Source: Guillardia theta CCMP2712
Lineage: Eukaryota > Cryptophyceae > Pyrenomonadales > Geminigeraceae
DNA length: 64,000 nt
Assembly: GCF_000315625.1 (NCBI RefSeq)
Contig: NW_005434565.1
Location: forward strand, 112,374 to 176,373
Reading direction: 5' to 3'
This document shows, in pieces, positions 1-11,600 of the stretch. The notes under the pieces were generated by a model. The model saw nothing but the letters and a program-made list of their open reading frames with translations. It had not been told where the DNA came from and ran no database searches. Both the position numbers and the translations under genes were made by a program. Positions within the stretch are counted from its first letter, which is position 1. Each line of letters starts with the position of its first letter.

Positions 1-149
1 ACTTTTTGCGGAATTTTAATGGTTGTGAGTTAAGGGTTGGTCAAGAGGAGGCATGTCAGAAATTTTCAAGGGCCCCCAAGACCTCGGTCAGGTTTTTAGT
101 TTACCGCTCTTCGCAAACAAGACGATTGGGCAGCTCCGACAAGGCATCG

Positions 150-3046
150 TCACTGAGGCAGGGAAGCCAGCCCAGCTGTTTCAATACCTAGCGAGCTGAA
201 AGTCCAGTCTCGACCTTCTTGCTTCTCTTGCTTCAGCTGGCCACACACGTCAGCAGACTCGTCGTGCTCCTCCCGCCTTGTCAAAACCTTAGTTGACAAC
301 TCTTCTTGCGAGCTTGTCAGACTCTGCAGGCTCCCCTCATGTATTGTCTTTGCGCTTCCTCGTCTGTCAGCTCTAGAGCCCGCTTCACGCCACCCCAGCT
401 GCTCACCTTTGAAGGCTCTGGTTCTCTTTCTTCAGGTCCTCCAACTTCCCCCTGAGTTCCACCTGATGCCAGCACGTCAACAGCTGGAGAAGAGACGAGT
501 CAAGGCTACCAGGGTGCCCTTGCACGTTGTCAGCTCCGGAGGGAGAGAGAGAGAGAGGGAGATTGGAGGAAAGGGATAGAAAGGGATACCTTCACAACAG
601 TAAGTTTGAGGTCGATCCCACCAGAATGAATGCAAGTGAACAGCATCAGGCCAAGAAGGGACCCGATGAAAGAGACAACCTGAAAGCAAAATGCGATCAA
701 TGATTTACCATATCTCCCCGTCTTCCTTACATTGCTGCCGAACTCGATGCAGTCGGAGTTGTCGTCTCCCGTGAGATCGGCCGATCTCACTGTCGAGTTC
801 CTCGACGAGCCGATACAGATTCTGCACAGAGGATGACAATAAGCAAGAGGAAGGGAGGGAGGAGAGAGGGAGAGGGAGAGGGAGAGCAAGGAGGAATGGA
901 GAGGGGTTAAGAGCAAAGGTGAGGAAGAGGAAGAGGCACGGAAGAGGAAGAGGATGAGGATGAGGATGAGGAAGAGGAAGAGGAGGAGGAAAAGGATGAG
1001 AAGGAGGAGAAGGAGGAGAAAGAGGAAAAGGATGAGAAGGAGGAGAAGGAGGAGAAGGAGGAGAAGGAGGAGAAGGAGGAGGAGGAGGAGGAGGAGGAGG
1101 AGGAGGGTTCGGGCTTTGAGATGAGAGTGGATCTCACTTGTCATTCATCGACCAACTCTGAATGTGCCAGAGAAGTTTTGTTCGCTGACGATTCTCCAAC
1201 CCAACCCGAGAGTGATGATCTGATCCACATGGAATTAAGAAAAGACAGAGGAGGGAAGAAAAGAGGGAAGAGGTTGGGAGGGAGGAGAGAGGAGGAGAGA
1301 GGAGGGGAAGCAAGGCAACAGACGAGGTGTGAGAGGGGAAGGCGAGGAACTCTCGACAAAGCATAGGGCAGGAAATGAGCTGTTTTGTACCTTGATAAAG
1401 TTTTGCCTGGACTGGCTCGAAGTCTCAGAGAAGATTGATGGATAACTTGTAAGGTAATCGCTCTGGGAAAAGCAGACACAAAAGTCACAAAATCTGCTCT
1501 CCCCTCCTCCCACCCATCTTACAATCCGAGTCAGGTACGGGTCATAACGGGACCGGACTTCTCCCAGCTCTGTCCCAGCTCCAGCCTGCAACACGTGAGC
1601 TGTTTCTTAGGAAGAACACTAGGAACTCGTTCACATGCGGTCCGGAGAGCCTCCAGAAATTGGGGATTAGAGGCCCACTGTACTCGCCCAGGAGATTGTT
1701 CGCCATTAGAGTGTACATTATGATGGTACTGCATACAAGGCACGAAAGCTGGTGCAAAGAGCAAGGAGGAAGACAGAGGAACAAAACGACGTGACAGACA
1801 AAGGCAGGAAAGAAAAAAGTCAGAAAAGTAAGGATATTGAACTTGCCTCCACCCTATTCAGCCATTCCACTCCTCTCACTCGTATCTTGCTCAATCCTCT
1901 CTGTCTGGCTTCCTCAGATACAACAATTCTACTGCATTTTCCTCTTACATCTCTCATCAGTCTCCCTTCTTAATCGATGCTCTAGCTCGTCCGCTCCCTG
2001 CTCCATCTCTCCATCTTCCCCACCTCATTCCCACATTCCTCCTACCGCTCACCAGCAGAATCCCGATGACCCAGATCTTCAAAGAAAATTGAAACAGGAC
2101 GACAGACATACAATATCCGAACGTGCAGCTCACGTAGTTCCACCTAAAACCCTCCTCAGTCTCCATGTTCTTCCTCCCCCTCCCTTTGCTCACCCAATCA
2201 TTGAACCCTGGCGTTCGCCGTCGCGTACTTGATTGGCAACGAGGACTGCCATGAGAGGACGGACGGCAGCCGATCCTACATGGACGATCACGAAGCCCAT
2301 CCACTTGAGGGAGGAGAGGAGGTGATGCTGCAAGTGCTTCGAGTCGGATTGGTCATCCCCCTCAACGAAATGCTGAATTGGTAACAGCAGGGTACCAACG
2401 ATGCAGGCGAGGAGGGAGATGACTTGGAGCTGGACGTTGCTGGCTGATCGGTTGTCGACGGACAGAGCGACTATGGGGGCGGAAAAGAAGAGAGCCAGAC
2501 CCTGAGCAACCTCGACAAAACCCTCGTCCTCCAGTGAAAGCAAATCCGCTGACTTTTCAGCGTCGACGGGGACTAGAGCGTCAACGATCTTGAGCCTGAC
2601 AGCCAGCAACCCAGCCAGTCCCAGAGCGATTCCTTGGGCCAGCGATGAGATGAGGAGGAGACCCACCTATTAGCGATACTCAGCACAAGAATCAAAGATC
2701 CGGACCCTCCCTCCCACTGACTCGCATTCCTCCTGAGGACCAAACCTACTCTCTTCCTCCTGTCTGCTGGAATTCTTTCCTCCTCTCTCACTGTCTTCTC
2801 AATCCAACTCCCTTTCCTACCCTCACGGCGTGATTGCCGTCTCCTGAAGACGATAACGCATGTTCCTGCGTTCCTCTGCATAGACTCTTCCTCCCTCTCC
2901 TTCCACAGAATCCTCTCTTCTCCTCTCCTCGCGTTGCTCACCACCCACTGTCGTCCATGCTCCGGCTCTCCCAGAGGGATGAAGCTCTCGATGGGCTTGT
3001 TGTTGATCATCAGCGCCCCCGCTTCGTCCTCATCCTCCCCTAGCAT
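150..3046 (-). CDS. Multi-pass membrane protein, 478 aa, function unknown
   Basis: Eleven exons join in frame to 478 residues: 3046-2942, 2666-2194, 2143-2053, 1748-1635, 1585-1523, 1462-1391, 1184-1138, 821-731, 679-590, 483-407 and 363-150, all GT-AG. The ATG at 3046 opens with a short acidic stretch (EDEDEAG). Exon 2 has several hydrophobic segments (LLLISSLAQGIALGLAGLL, then VISLLACIVGTLLL and FVIVHVGSAAVRPLMAVLVA). Exon 3 has one more (CMSVVLFQFSLKIWVIGILL), as do exon 4 (CLVCSTIIMYTLM) and exon 9 (VVSFIGSLLGLMLFTCI). The C-terminus after residue ~380 is charged and looks cytosolic. The product is presumably a transporter, channel or membrane scaffold, but I recognise no family. Introns range from 43 to about 316 bases; the longer ones hold GGA/GAGGA runs. 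It is divergent from CWC25 across a 507-bp spacer. The last two exons are the least certain. Confidence 0.65.
945..1107. repeat. GGA/GAGGAGAAG purine triplet repeat in an intron
   Basis: An almost pure purine run of GAGGA, GGAGAA and GGA units fills the intron between exons 7 and 8 of the 478-residue membrane-protein gene. Long leucine-rich or serine-rich open frames over it are by-products of the repeat and are not genes. Confidence 0.8.
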
Positions 3047-3553
3047 AGCGCCCCGTCCCCGCGGCCAGAACTCTGGCACAAAGACGTTTCACGCTACCAA
3101 GTTTGCCAGTTTTGGAGCTGAAGTTTGTCAAATTTTATTAAATATCAACAAATATACGTGAAATTTTGAAATTTACTGACATATTTTGGAAAAGTATGTA
3201 CAATTTTCACTAACCAATTCTGAGGGGCACGCAGCAGGCATGCAGAGTTAGACAGGGGAGCAGCGCTGAAGGAGAGGATGAGGATGAGGACGAGGACGAG
3301 GACGAGGACGAGGAGGAAGATAGAAGGACAGAGCAAGAAGCGAAGAAGAGAGCGGAGGGGACAGAAGTGTACGAGGGATCAAGACTCAGCAGAGTAGATG
3401 TCTATAGATGCGACTAGAAACGTGAAGGCGTCCTGGGTGGCCATGGGAGAGAGATTGACAAGGGTGTGCTTCTTGTGGTTTTCTGAATGTTGTTTCCTGA
3501 CAGGAGGAAGGAGGAAGAAAGAGCCCGTCGACATCAGGAGCCGGTAGTTCACC
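3047..3553. promoter_or_regulatory. Divergent spacer between membrane-protein gene and CWC25
   Basis: A 507-bp spacer separates two genes transcribed away from each other, so it must hold both promoters. It contains an AT-rich half (about 3120-3210) and a GAGGAC repeat (about 3280-3315). I could not pick out a TATA box or a defined initiator. Confidence 0.4.
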
Positions 3554-5595
3554 ATGTCTCTCGCTTTCCTTGCCAAGAAGAGCTGGCATACAGCCAATAT
3601 CAACAACCAAGAGCGAGTATGGCTCAAGGAGCAGGAGAAGGAGCGGGAGAAGAAGAAGACGGAGCTTCTTCAGAAGCAGATGAAGGAGGAAAGGGAGATG
3701 GAGGAGCTGAGGCAACTGCAAGGGGCAGGCCAGAGCACACAGAACAAGCTGACCTGGATGTACGCGCCCCCTATCAATGTGCAGGCAGACGCAGACGAAT
3801 ACCTCATGGGAAAGCCCAAGGAAGACGACAAGGAGGACGAGGATCTGAAGAAGGTTCATCCTCGCACCTCCTCTACAGGCGCACTGAGCTAGTCGATCAG
3901 GTTATGAAGAACGAGGCAGTCAGTCAAGCTTTTGTTGAGAAGCAGAAAGACGCGATTAGCGCCTACCGGGATGACATGAACAAGATTCGAGATGACCCCT
4001 TGTTGGATGAGAGCTTGCTCGGAGACTGTCTCACGCGCTGCTAGGTTCGCCATCAAGCACGCAGAGAAGAAGCAGCGGGAGCGAATGCTGGACAACCCGC
4101 TCAAAGTGGCTGAGTTCAAGAAGGCATGGAGACCTTGTTCCTGTTGGCCGTGGTGATGATGGTGTTGGTAGGAATTGGAGGCGAAAAGATTGGCAAAGGA
4201 GCAGAAGAAAGCTGCAAAGAAAGAAGCAAAGAAAATGAAGAAGGAGGGGAAACGCAAGGTTGATGCCAATAGCTTCGAGCGCAAGTCAAAGTCTCTCACT
4301 CGTTCTTTCGTAGCATGATTCCGATGATGACAAAGACGACTGGAAACGGAGGAAGATGCGAGAAGAAGCTTTCGACGACAAGTATTCCCGTCAGGACAGG
4401 AGCTCAGGACAGCACGCTCGGGAGTCAAGGCACGATGCTGGCCAGAGCAGGTTAGCCCACTACCTTCTTCTCTCCTCAGCTCAGCATCTGCTGGCAGGAG
4501 GTCGAGGTCGCGAGACAGGTACGGTGACAAGCATCGGTGAGCTGCTCCGCCTTCCTCCTCTCTTCTTCTGACGCTGCTCTCCTCCTCTCTTGTTCTGACG
4601 CTGCTCTCCTGCCCTCCCAGACGATCTCGTTCTCGCGACGCTTCTCCTCGCTCACGGTCCGTCACACTTGTGTCCTCACCCTCCTGACGTGCAGCTGCAG
4701 TCGTTCAAGATCGCGAGATCGCGCGAGAGATTCTGATCGCGATCGGTGCCTTGCCGCCAGCGCTCGCGTCTCCTTCTGACTGCCATCTCCAGCAAGCACC
4801 GGGAGAGGAGCAGGGAGAGGGAGAGGAGCAGGGAGCGTGAGGGGAGCCGGGAGCGCGAGAGGAGGTGCTTCAGACCCCGTGAGAGAAAGTTGACTTGACC
4901 TCTGACCGCATGTCGGCAGGCAGGACAACGGCGCCCCCAAGGCCCATTCCTCCTCCTCCAGCGGCCTTCTCGGGTATGGCCTGTGGAAAGGGTCGCAGTC
5001 TCGAGAGGAGAATCAGACGCCGTACGTGCCCGGTGCTGCTGTGGTGAAGAAGAAAGTACGAGCTGTCACGGGCATGCAGAGATTGACTGGATGGTGCAGG
5101 AGGAGTACTCCATGACTGGGAGGAAGGGAATCATTGACAACGGTTACGAGGTTGCGCGCAAGTATCATGAAACCCGGTAGGGCTCGAGGAAGATCATGTG
5201 GAGGAGGAGGACAATAAGGGAGGACGAGGAGAGGAGGAGGCGAGAAGATGATCGAGAAGACGGTGGAGGCTCAGAGGACTAAAGACAGCGAGGTGGGCTC
5301 GCCATGTCCCATGTCACGTGACGATGACGCGCTGCAGGCTGAATTCCAGAGCAAGATGAACAAGGAGACTTTCATGGCGTCGGCGACTACCATGGAGCAA
5401 CGTACGGCACCCTTCCTCACAATCCCTCACCCTCCTCCCTCCCTCCCTCCCTCCCTCCCTCCCTCTTCCTCCTCCTCTCCCTCCTCCTCCCCTCCTCCTC
5501 CTCTCCGCGCGTGTGGGTGACGGGGAGATGCAGGGCTTGCGCAGAGGAAGCACTACCGTCAGCGCAACATCGACGACACGACAGGAATTGTGTGA
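3554..5595 (+). CDS. CWC25: Pre-mRNA-splicing factor CWC25, 438 aa
   Basis: CWC25 joins the catalytically activated spliceosome after Prp2 remodelling and promotes the first transesterification. The N-terminus carries the family signature: KKSWH at residues 8-12, a KEQEKEREKKK helix, LTWMYAPP and EYLMGKP. It continues with KIRDDPLFAIKHAEKKQRE and a lysine-rich helix. An arginine/serine region (RSRSRDASPRSR and RER/SRE runs) follows, then a C-terminal EFQSKMNKE segment like that of human CWC25. Fourteen exons were joined: 3554-3853, 3889-4001, 4045-4123, 4172-4258, 4314-4450, 4480-4518, 4621-4656, 4695-4745, 4793-4864, 4920-5055, 5100-5176, 5229-5292, 5338-5401 and 5534-5595. They total 1317 bases. 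Introns are 29-132 bases; the third appears to be GC-AG. The weakest joins are around 5056-5228. It converges on DNAH2 with about 100 bp between stop codons. Confidence 0.88.
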
Positions 5596-5696
5596 GAAAG
5601 AAAGCATTGATTTGACGCTTAAAACAAGATTTGAACTTGTCCTACTCAAACCATTCACTACCTCTCTCTGTCTCACTCTCTCTACATCTCCAGCTC

Positions 5697-8600
5697 TCAC
5701 GTAGCCGCAGACAGCAGCATCGCCGTCCCTCGCTTGATCCAGTGATCGGCCTCTGCTTTCCCCGACCGAAGCTCGACGGTGATGATGTAGGATGGTCGCT
5801 CTCGCGTGCCGGTGCGGACGGGGTAGTAGTAGCAGGGGCACTGGTAGATGCCCTTGCTCGCCTTCTTCTTGCTCTCCGTCGGCTTGAAGTTGATCACCGG
5901 CATGCTGATGAGCAGCTCCATGGGGTTGGGCTCCTGCAGGCAAGTTGCCTCCGCGTCCCATCCAGCTCCCTCCAGGAACGTGCCTCCTATGTAGACGCCC
6001 TCCCTGGGCGGCTCCTTGACCTCGTTCACCTGGATCACAAAGTCCCACGAGAGGACGTCGATCGAGACGCTGTTCCTCCGCGCTGAGTTCTGCAGCACGG
6101 CAGTGAGGAAGCCAGTGGGGAAGGTGAAGTAGCCGAGGTTGTAGACGACAGGATACGTTCCTGTGCCCCAGTCCGAGAACTGCTTCACTCGATCCAGCAG
6201 GTCGCGCGACCAGGTCGCGAGGGGCTTGAGGGAGGGGTACCCCTTCAGCCACTGGTTGGGGATCCTCCCGTCGAAGAGGCAGACAAACACTTCGTCAAGG
6301 TCTGACGTCATCACCACCGTCCCCTTGATCGCCTTCTTCAGCTCCGTCAGCTGCCCCCGGACGTCTCTCATCAGCAGGTTGTATCGCTCCACCTCCTGGA
6401 ACAGCACAACATGCAGAGCACTCTGGTCGTCCATCTTGGCGGCCATGAACGCGTCCAAGTCCATGTCATGTGGTAGCTGCTCGAGGAGCTCCGTAGCGAT
6501 GCCGTCAACGATCTGCTCCCTCGAGGCTCCCGAGCCATCGATGACTCGCGGCTGCAGCATCAGCAGAGCCTCGAGCATCTCGTTAGTGTCTTCGATCTGC
6601 GAAGCGATGTCCGCGTTCCTGTGCTGCCCGAAGGCCTCGGGGGCGTCGAAGTTGGGCAGCTGCGCGACGTAGTCCTTGTAGGACTGGAGGGGCCCGTCCT
6701 CGGGGATGTAGTAGGTGGGGAGGGAGGAGAGCTTGAAGTTCTCCGTGTCGAAGAGGGTCTCCGAGTACCAGCTCTCCAGGTAGGTCGTGACCAGCCTCCG
6801 GTCCCAGTTGTCTGTCACGCGACCGCCGTAGTTGGCCTCCCCGATGAGGTATCGGATCGCCTCCCAGGGGGTCTGCTCATAGTTGTCGAGGTAGAGGACC
6901 AGGAGGTCTTCGCAGATGTCAAAGTCAGAGTCGTTGAAGTCGTAGGGGATGTTCCACCCCAGGTTCTTGAACTTCCTCCTCTCCAGCAGCGACGCGTGGA
7001 AGTAGCACAGCACGAAGCACATCTTCTTGTACTTGCTCAGCTTCTTCGACCTCTCGAACTGCGGCTCTGTGAACTTGTTGAGCAGGCGCGTCAGGTTCGG
7101 TTTGATCCCCCGCGGCGGCTCTGTCGTCATCTTCAGCCCACTCTGCAGGATCGACATGGGGAACTTGGGGGTGGGGGCAGAGGAAAGCCACATGCGAAAC
7201 TCAGGGTGCAGCTGCCGGGACGGCAGCTCGGCGACTCGTTTCTCGAGCTCGCCCATGTAGCTCAGGCAGAGGTGACAGTTGGCAAGGAAGACCCAGTGGC
7301 CATCCCTCATCCCCTCGTCCAGCATCCTCCCGGCGATGGGCCCCTGCCCCTGCCCCAGCGACAGGCTGTAGAACTTGTCGCCTATCCCCTTCTGCTCCGC
7401 CTTCAACTTGAGCATCACCACCGGATCCACTCCCGGGGAGAGCACAAAGATCAAAGGGGCTGTAGGAAGAGAGTCGTTGTAGACCAGGTCCAGGTCGAAC
7501 GCTGGCGGCTCGACGAACTTGGGGCCGAGGTTGTTCGCCACGAAGCTGCTGACGGCAAAGATGACTCGGTCAGGGCGGAGGAAGCGGATCAGAACCAGTC
7601 GCTGCAGCTCTGTGCACTTGTTCTCCCACTCCCCGGGCAGCGGCGAGCTCTCCGGCTCCTGGTTGACGTACCACTTCTTCCAATCGGAAGTGTTCTGCTC
7701 CAGAGACGAAGTGATGTTGCGCAGGTTTGACAGCCGGTTGTCCATCTCACAGATCGCCTCCCATGCTGACTCAGCGATCCACTCGGGAGCTGGGTTGGGA
7801 GGGTGAGAGGACTTGTCGACCAGTCCGGGGCCGCGCAGGAAGAACTGGTACTCGTCGTTGTTGATCTTAGAGGACTTTTGCAGGATCTTGACGCACATCT
7901 GGAAGGAAAAGAGGAGCTTGTGCTTCTCGAAGAGGCTGCGGCAGATGTTCCTGTAGGCTGAGGCCGTGTGATACGTGTTGAGATGTCTGATCCTCTCTTC
8001 CAAATCCTCTGACTTTGCGCTCTTGTCGATCGACTGGTTGTAAAGATCGAAGTAGTAGTCCAGAGAGAACTGATACATGGTGTCCAGGTTCGTCAGATCC
8101 GTGATGACAAAGTAGAGGATGGAGGCTCGGGTTGCGCAGGGCCTGTAAGACTCCCTTGCCTTGTCGATCTGCTCCTTGGTACCTTCAGAGATCTGGAGCT
8201 GAGAAGAAACCTCCTCTGCCGTCAGCTTCGACGTCTGCAAGGTGTCTACCAAGCTCGCGTCGTCGAGGAGCGAACCTTTGCTGGAGGACAGCAGGGCAAG
8301 GATCTTGTTCTCGAGGTCTACAAGAGTTCGCTTGCCCTGCGCCACGTTGACTATGAGCTCTTGGTTCTTCTCCTCCAGGTCGGGGCGTTCCTTCTTCACC
8401 ACCAGCCCCAGAACCTGGTCTTCCATTCCGTCCTCCTTCACTGCGAAGTTGATCACTGTCGTCTTGGTGGAGATCTCGGGAGTGTAGTGCGGGTTCGACA
8501 GCTTCGTGGTGATGTAGAGCTTGAAGTCCGGGTTGAAGTCGACCTCCTTGTCGCCGAGCTTGAGGATCATCGAGTTTCCTTTCTTGGTCACGGCCTTGGA

Positions 8601-11600
8601 CAGCACCGGCTCCAGGGACGAGTCCAGCTCCTCGCCGATGTCCTGCAGCAGCACGGGGTTGCCGAACTGGATGGCGTTCTCCATCTGCCTCATCCAGTCC
8701 GACATGTTGAGGTCCATCACCTTGAGCCCCTGCGACTTCTCCAGGTTCTTGATCCACTTGTTCGCTTGGAACTGCGGGTCGATGCACAGGGGCCAGCGCC
8801 GGCCGAGGGTCACCAGCACGCCGTTCTCGGTGGAGAAGGAGTCGGGGGGCAGCCCTTGAATGTTCCACGTCCTCACAGTCGAGGGCTCAGCGAGGAACTC
8901 TGAGAAGGAGAAGTTGTCTGATGCAACGATCTCCAGCTTCTTCAGGTTCGGAATCCACGAGTTGTGGACCAGGTCCAGCCTGTACTCAGCTGTGAAGGGC
9001 CCGCAGTAGGACAGGTACGCGGCCGAGATCGCGCAGTCTCCGATGAGCTTGGTGATCTTTGACTCCAGGTTGGTCGCACTCTCGTCCCAGCGATCTCTCT
9101 CCCCTCCCAGCCCGCCCACCAGCCGCTGCGCTCGGTCCAGCTTGGCCTCGAGCTCGGCAGACTCGTTCATGAGCCTCTCCTTCAACCCGACGCTCTCGTC
9201 GTACTTGTTCTTGAGCGCCAGCATCTTGTCCGTCACTTCCTGCAGGTCGTCCTGGGCAGCCTTGAGCTGCGATCGTTTCTTCACCAGGCTGTCCATGGCT
9301 GCCTTGAGCTTCGCCTTCTTCGGCGCCACGTTCTTCGCTACTCGCCCGTACACCACCATCGCCCTCACCCACAGGCAGAGAGACTTGGCTGCCCCCGACT
9401 GTTTGCCGACCTGTTCGGGGTCGAACTCAGGCTTGGATGTATACTTCGACACCTTTGACAACATTGACTCGTTCAAGTTCGCGTCCTTGTCGTAGTTGAT
9501 CAGCTCCGACAGGAAACTTGGATTTCCCAGCTCTTTTTTCGCCTCTTCCCACGAGCTCTGACCCTTTCTCAGCACCATCACGGCCTCCATCACCATCTCA
9601 ACAAGTGGAGGCGGTTTGGCGTACGCCTTGATCTCTGACAGATCCTTCTTGTTGAGAGCGTTCAGAGCTTCTTCGGCTGCTGAGAGCGCCGGCAGAGCCT
9701 CGTCAAGGTCCTTCTGCGCGTCGTCTGCGATCTTCTGGGTCTCTGCCTCCTCGCGCTGGACCTTCTCGCTCTCCGCCTGAATGCTCCTCTGCTGCTCGTC
9801 GACAATCTTGCGGTCTCTGACGATCACCACCAGCATCTCCTCGCACTCCTTCTGCGCTACTGAGACTTCTTTCTTCTTCACCTCCAACTCTTGCGACATC
9901 ACTTCGACTTGCTCGCGCGAGTTGTCAAGCTTCTCGATGCCGTTGCGGAATTTGAAGATCTGGTCCTCGAGCTCCTTCTGCTTCTGTGTCAGCACGCTGA
10001 GGTAGACCTTGACGAGCTCGAGGAAGTTGGTGGGGGTGACATAGTTGTTTCTCTTCAGCTCCTGCAGCATCCGAGCTGTGCTGTCGATGACGGAGGTGTG
10101 AACGACCGCAAAGATGTTCGACACTCCCTGCGTTGCCTCCTTGAGGTTCTGGTTGGTCGACTCGTTGAGGAACTTGAGCGAGACTTCTTGCAGCGCCTCG
10201 TTGGACCAGGCGGGGAACCAGTCGATGGTGCAGCAGTTGACCAGGTTGGGGAACATGCGCACTCTGGTCCTGAAGGCCTCTCCTATGGGGCTCATGCAGA
10301 GGATGAGGTGAAGGTTCTGTCGGCACCTCTCGATGAAGAGCTGCCATAGCACCGTCGGCGTCTCCTCCATCCCCGCCGCTCTCGCCTCGTTCCTCATCAG
10401 CTCCCGATAGTTCGAGACCTCATCGGGCGCAAAGAGGCCAGGGACCTCGCCGCTCCCGAGCAAGCAGTTGATGTCCTCCAGGAAGAACTCCTCCACGATC
10501 TGACTGTCGTTGAACAGGAAGACCGTTGGCTGGTTCTTGGCGCCGGCCATCTCAAACAACTTCTTGAGATCTTCCCTGAAGTCGTTGTAACGGTACGACT
10601 TGCTGATCTCGATCATGAACACTTTGAACTCACAGATGTAGCAAGCCAACCTGCTGATGCTCTGCCGCCCGCTACCTCCCACCCCGATGAGCAGGCAGTT
10701 TCCGCGAGGAAGCTTGATCACCCTGCAGATCCTGCTGAGGTGGGCAAGGGCGTCTCGGAAGAGGACCAGGTTCATCTGGACGACTCCTGGCTCTGTATTG
10801 TATTCATCCAACTTCTCTTCCACAAACGTCTTGAACGCCGCTTCATCCATCACCTCCTCATACGGGGGAGGATCATATCCTGCTCTTAGGAAGTCTACGA
10901 ACATGGTCGGGTTGCCGTTGCCAATGTAGATCTGACTCCAAGAGGTCTGGAACAGAGTCTCAAGCTTGCCTTCCATCAGCTTCCGGAACCAAGCTCTGTC
11001 CACGTCGTCGGTCAACCTGTCGTGGAAGAGCCGGAAGCTTTCATGGATCCACAGTCGCGTCATGGCATCTCTCGAGTCGGTGAACTGCTCGTCAGCTCGG
11101 AGCACTCCCTGGAACACTCGGCTCAGGTCTCGCATGTTGAACATGTAGTGGCTCTTGGACGGCGTTGGCAGCAGCTCAGCCTTGACGGTGTTGTAGATCT
11201 CGATGGTGGCCTGAGTCATGATGTCCCCGAGCGGCTTGATCTCGTCCGCGAAGTGCTGGAGCTTCATGTTGATCAGAGTGCCGAAGATCCTCCTGACCTG
11301 CGAGTCATCCGGGAACGTGAAGTTCACGCAGTGAAATTTGCTCTGGAACCTCTGCGGCAGCCAGTTCCTCCCTCCGCCAGGGGGCCCCAGCGCGCCGAGC
11401 ACGAAGCAATCTTTGATGAACCGCTTGAGCTGCTTTGCACGGTCGTACCAGAACCCGTACTCGAGCCACATCTTCAAGAGCTCGAGGGGAGGCATGCTCC
11501 CGAAGGTGTCTTTCTGCGGCATGTTCATGTCGTCGATGAAGATGATCATCTTCTTGTTGGCAGGAGGTGCGTACGTGTCTTTGGTCCGTTTCTCCACGCT

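Noticed and set aside
530-1144. 204-residue leucine-rich open frame on the minus strand
   Set aside because: It runs across a purine triplet repeat in an intron and through several exons in the wrong frame; composition is produced by the repeat.
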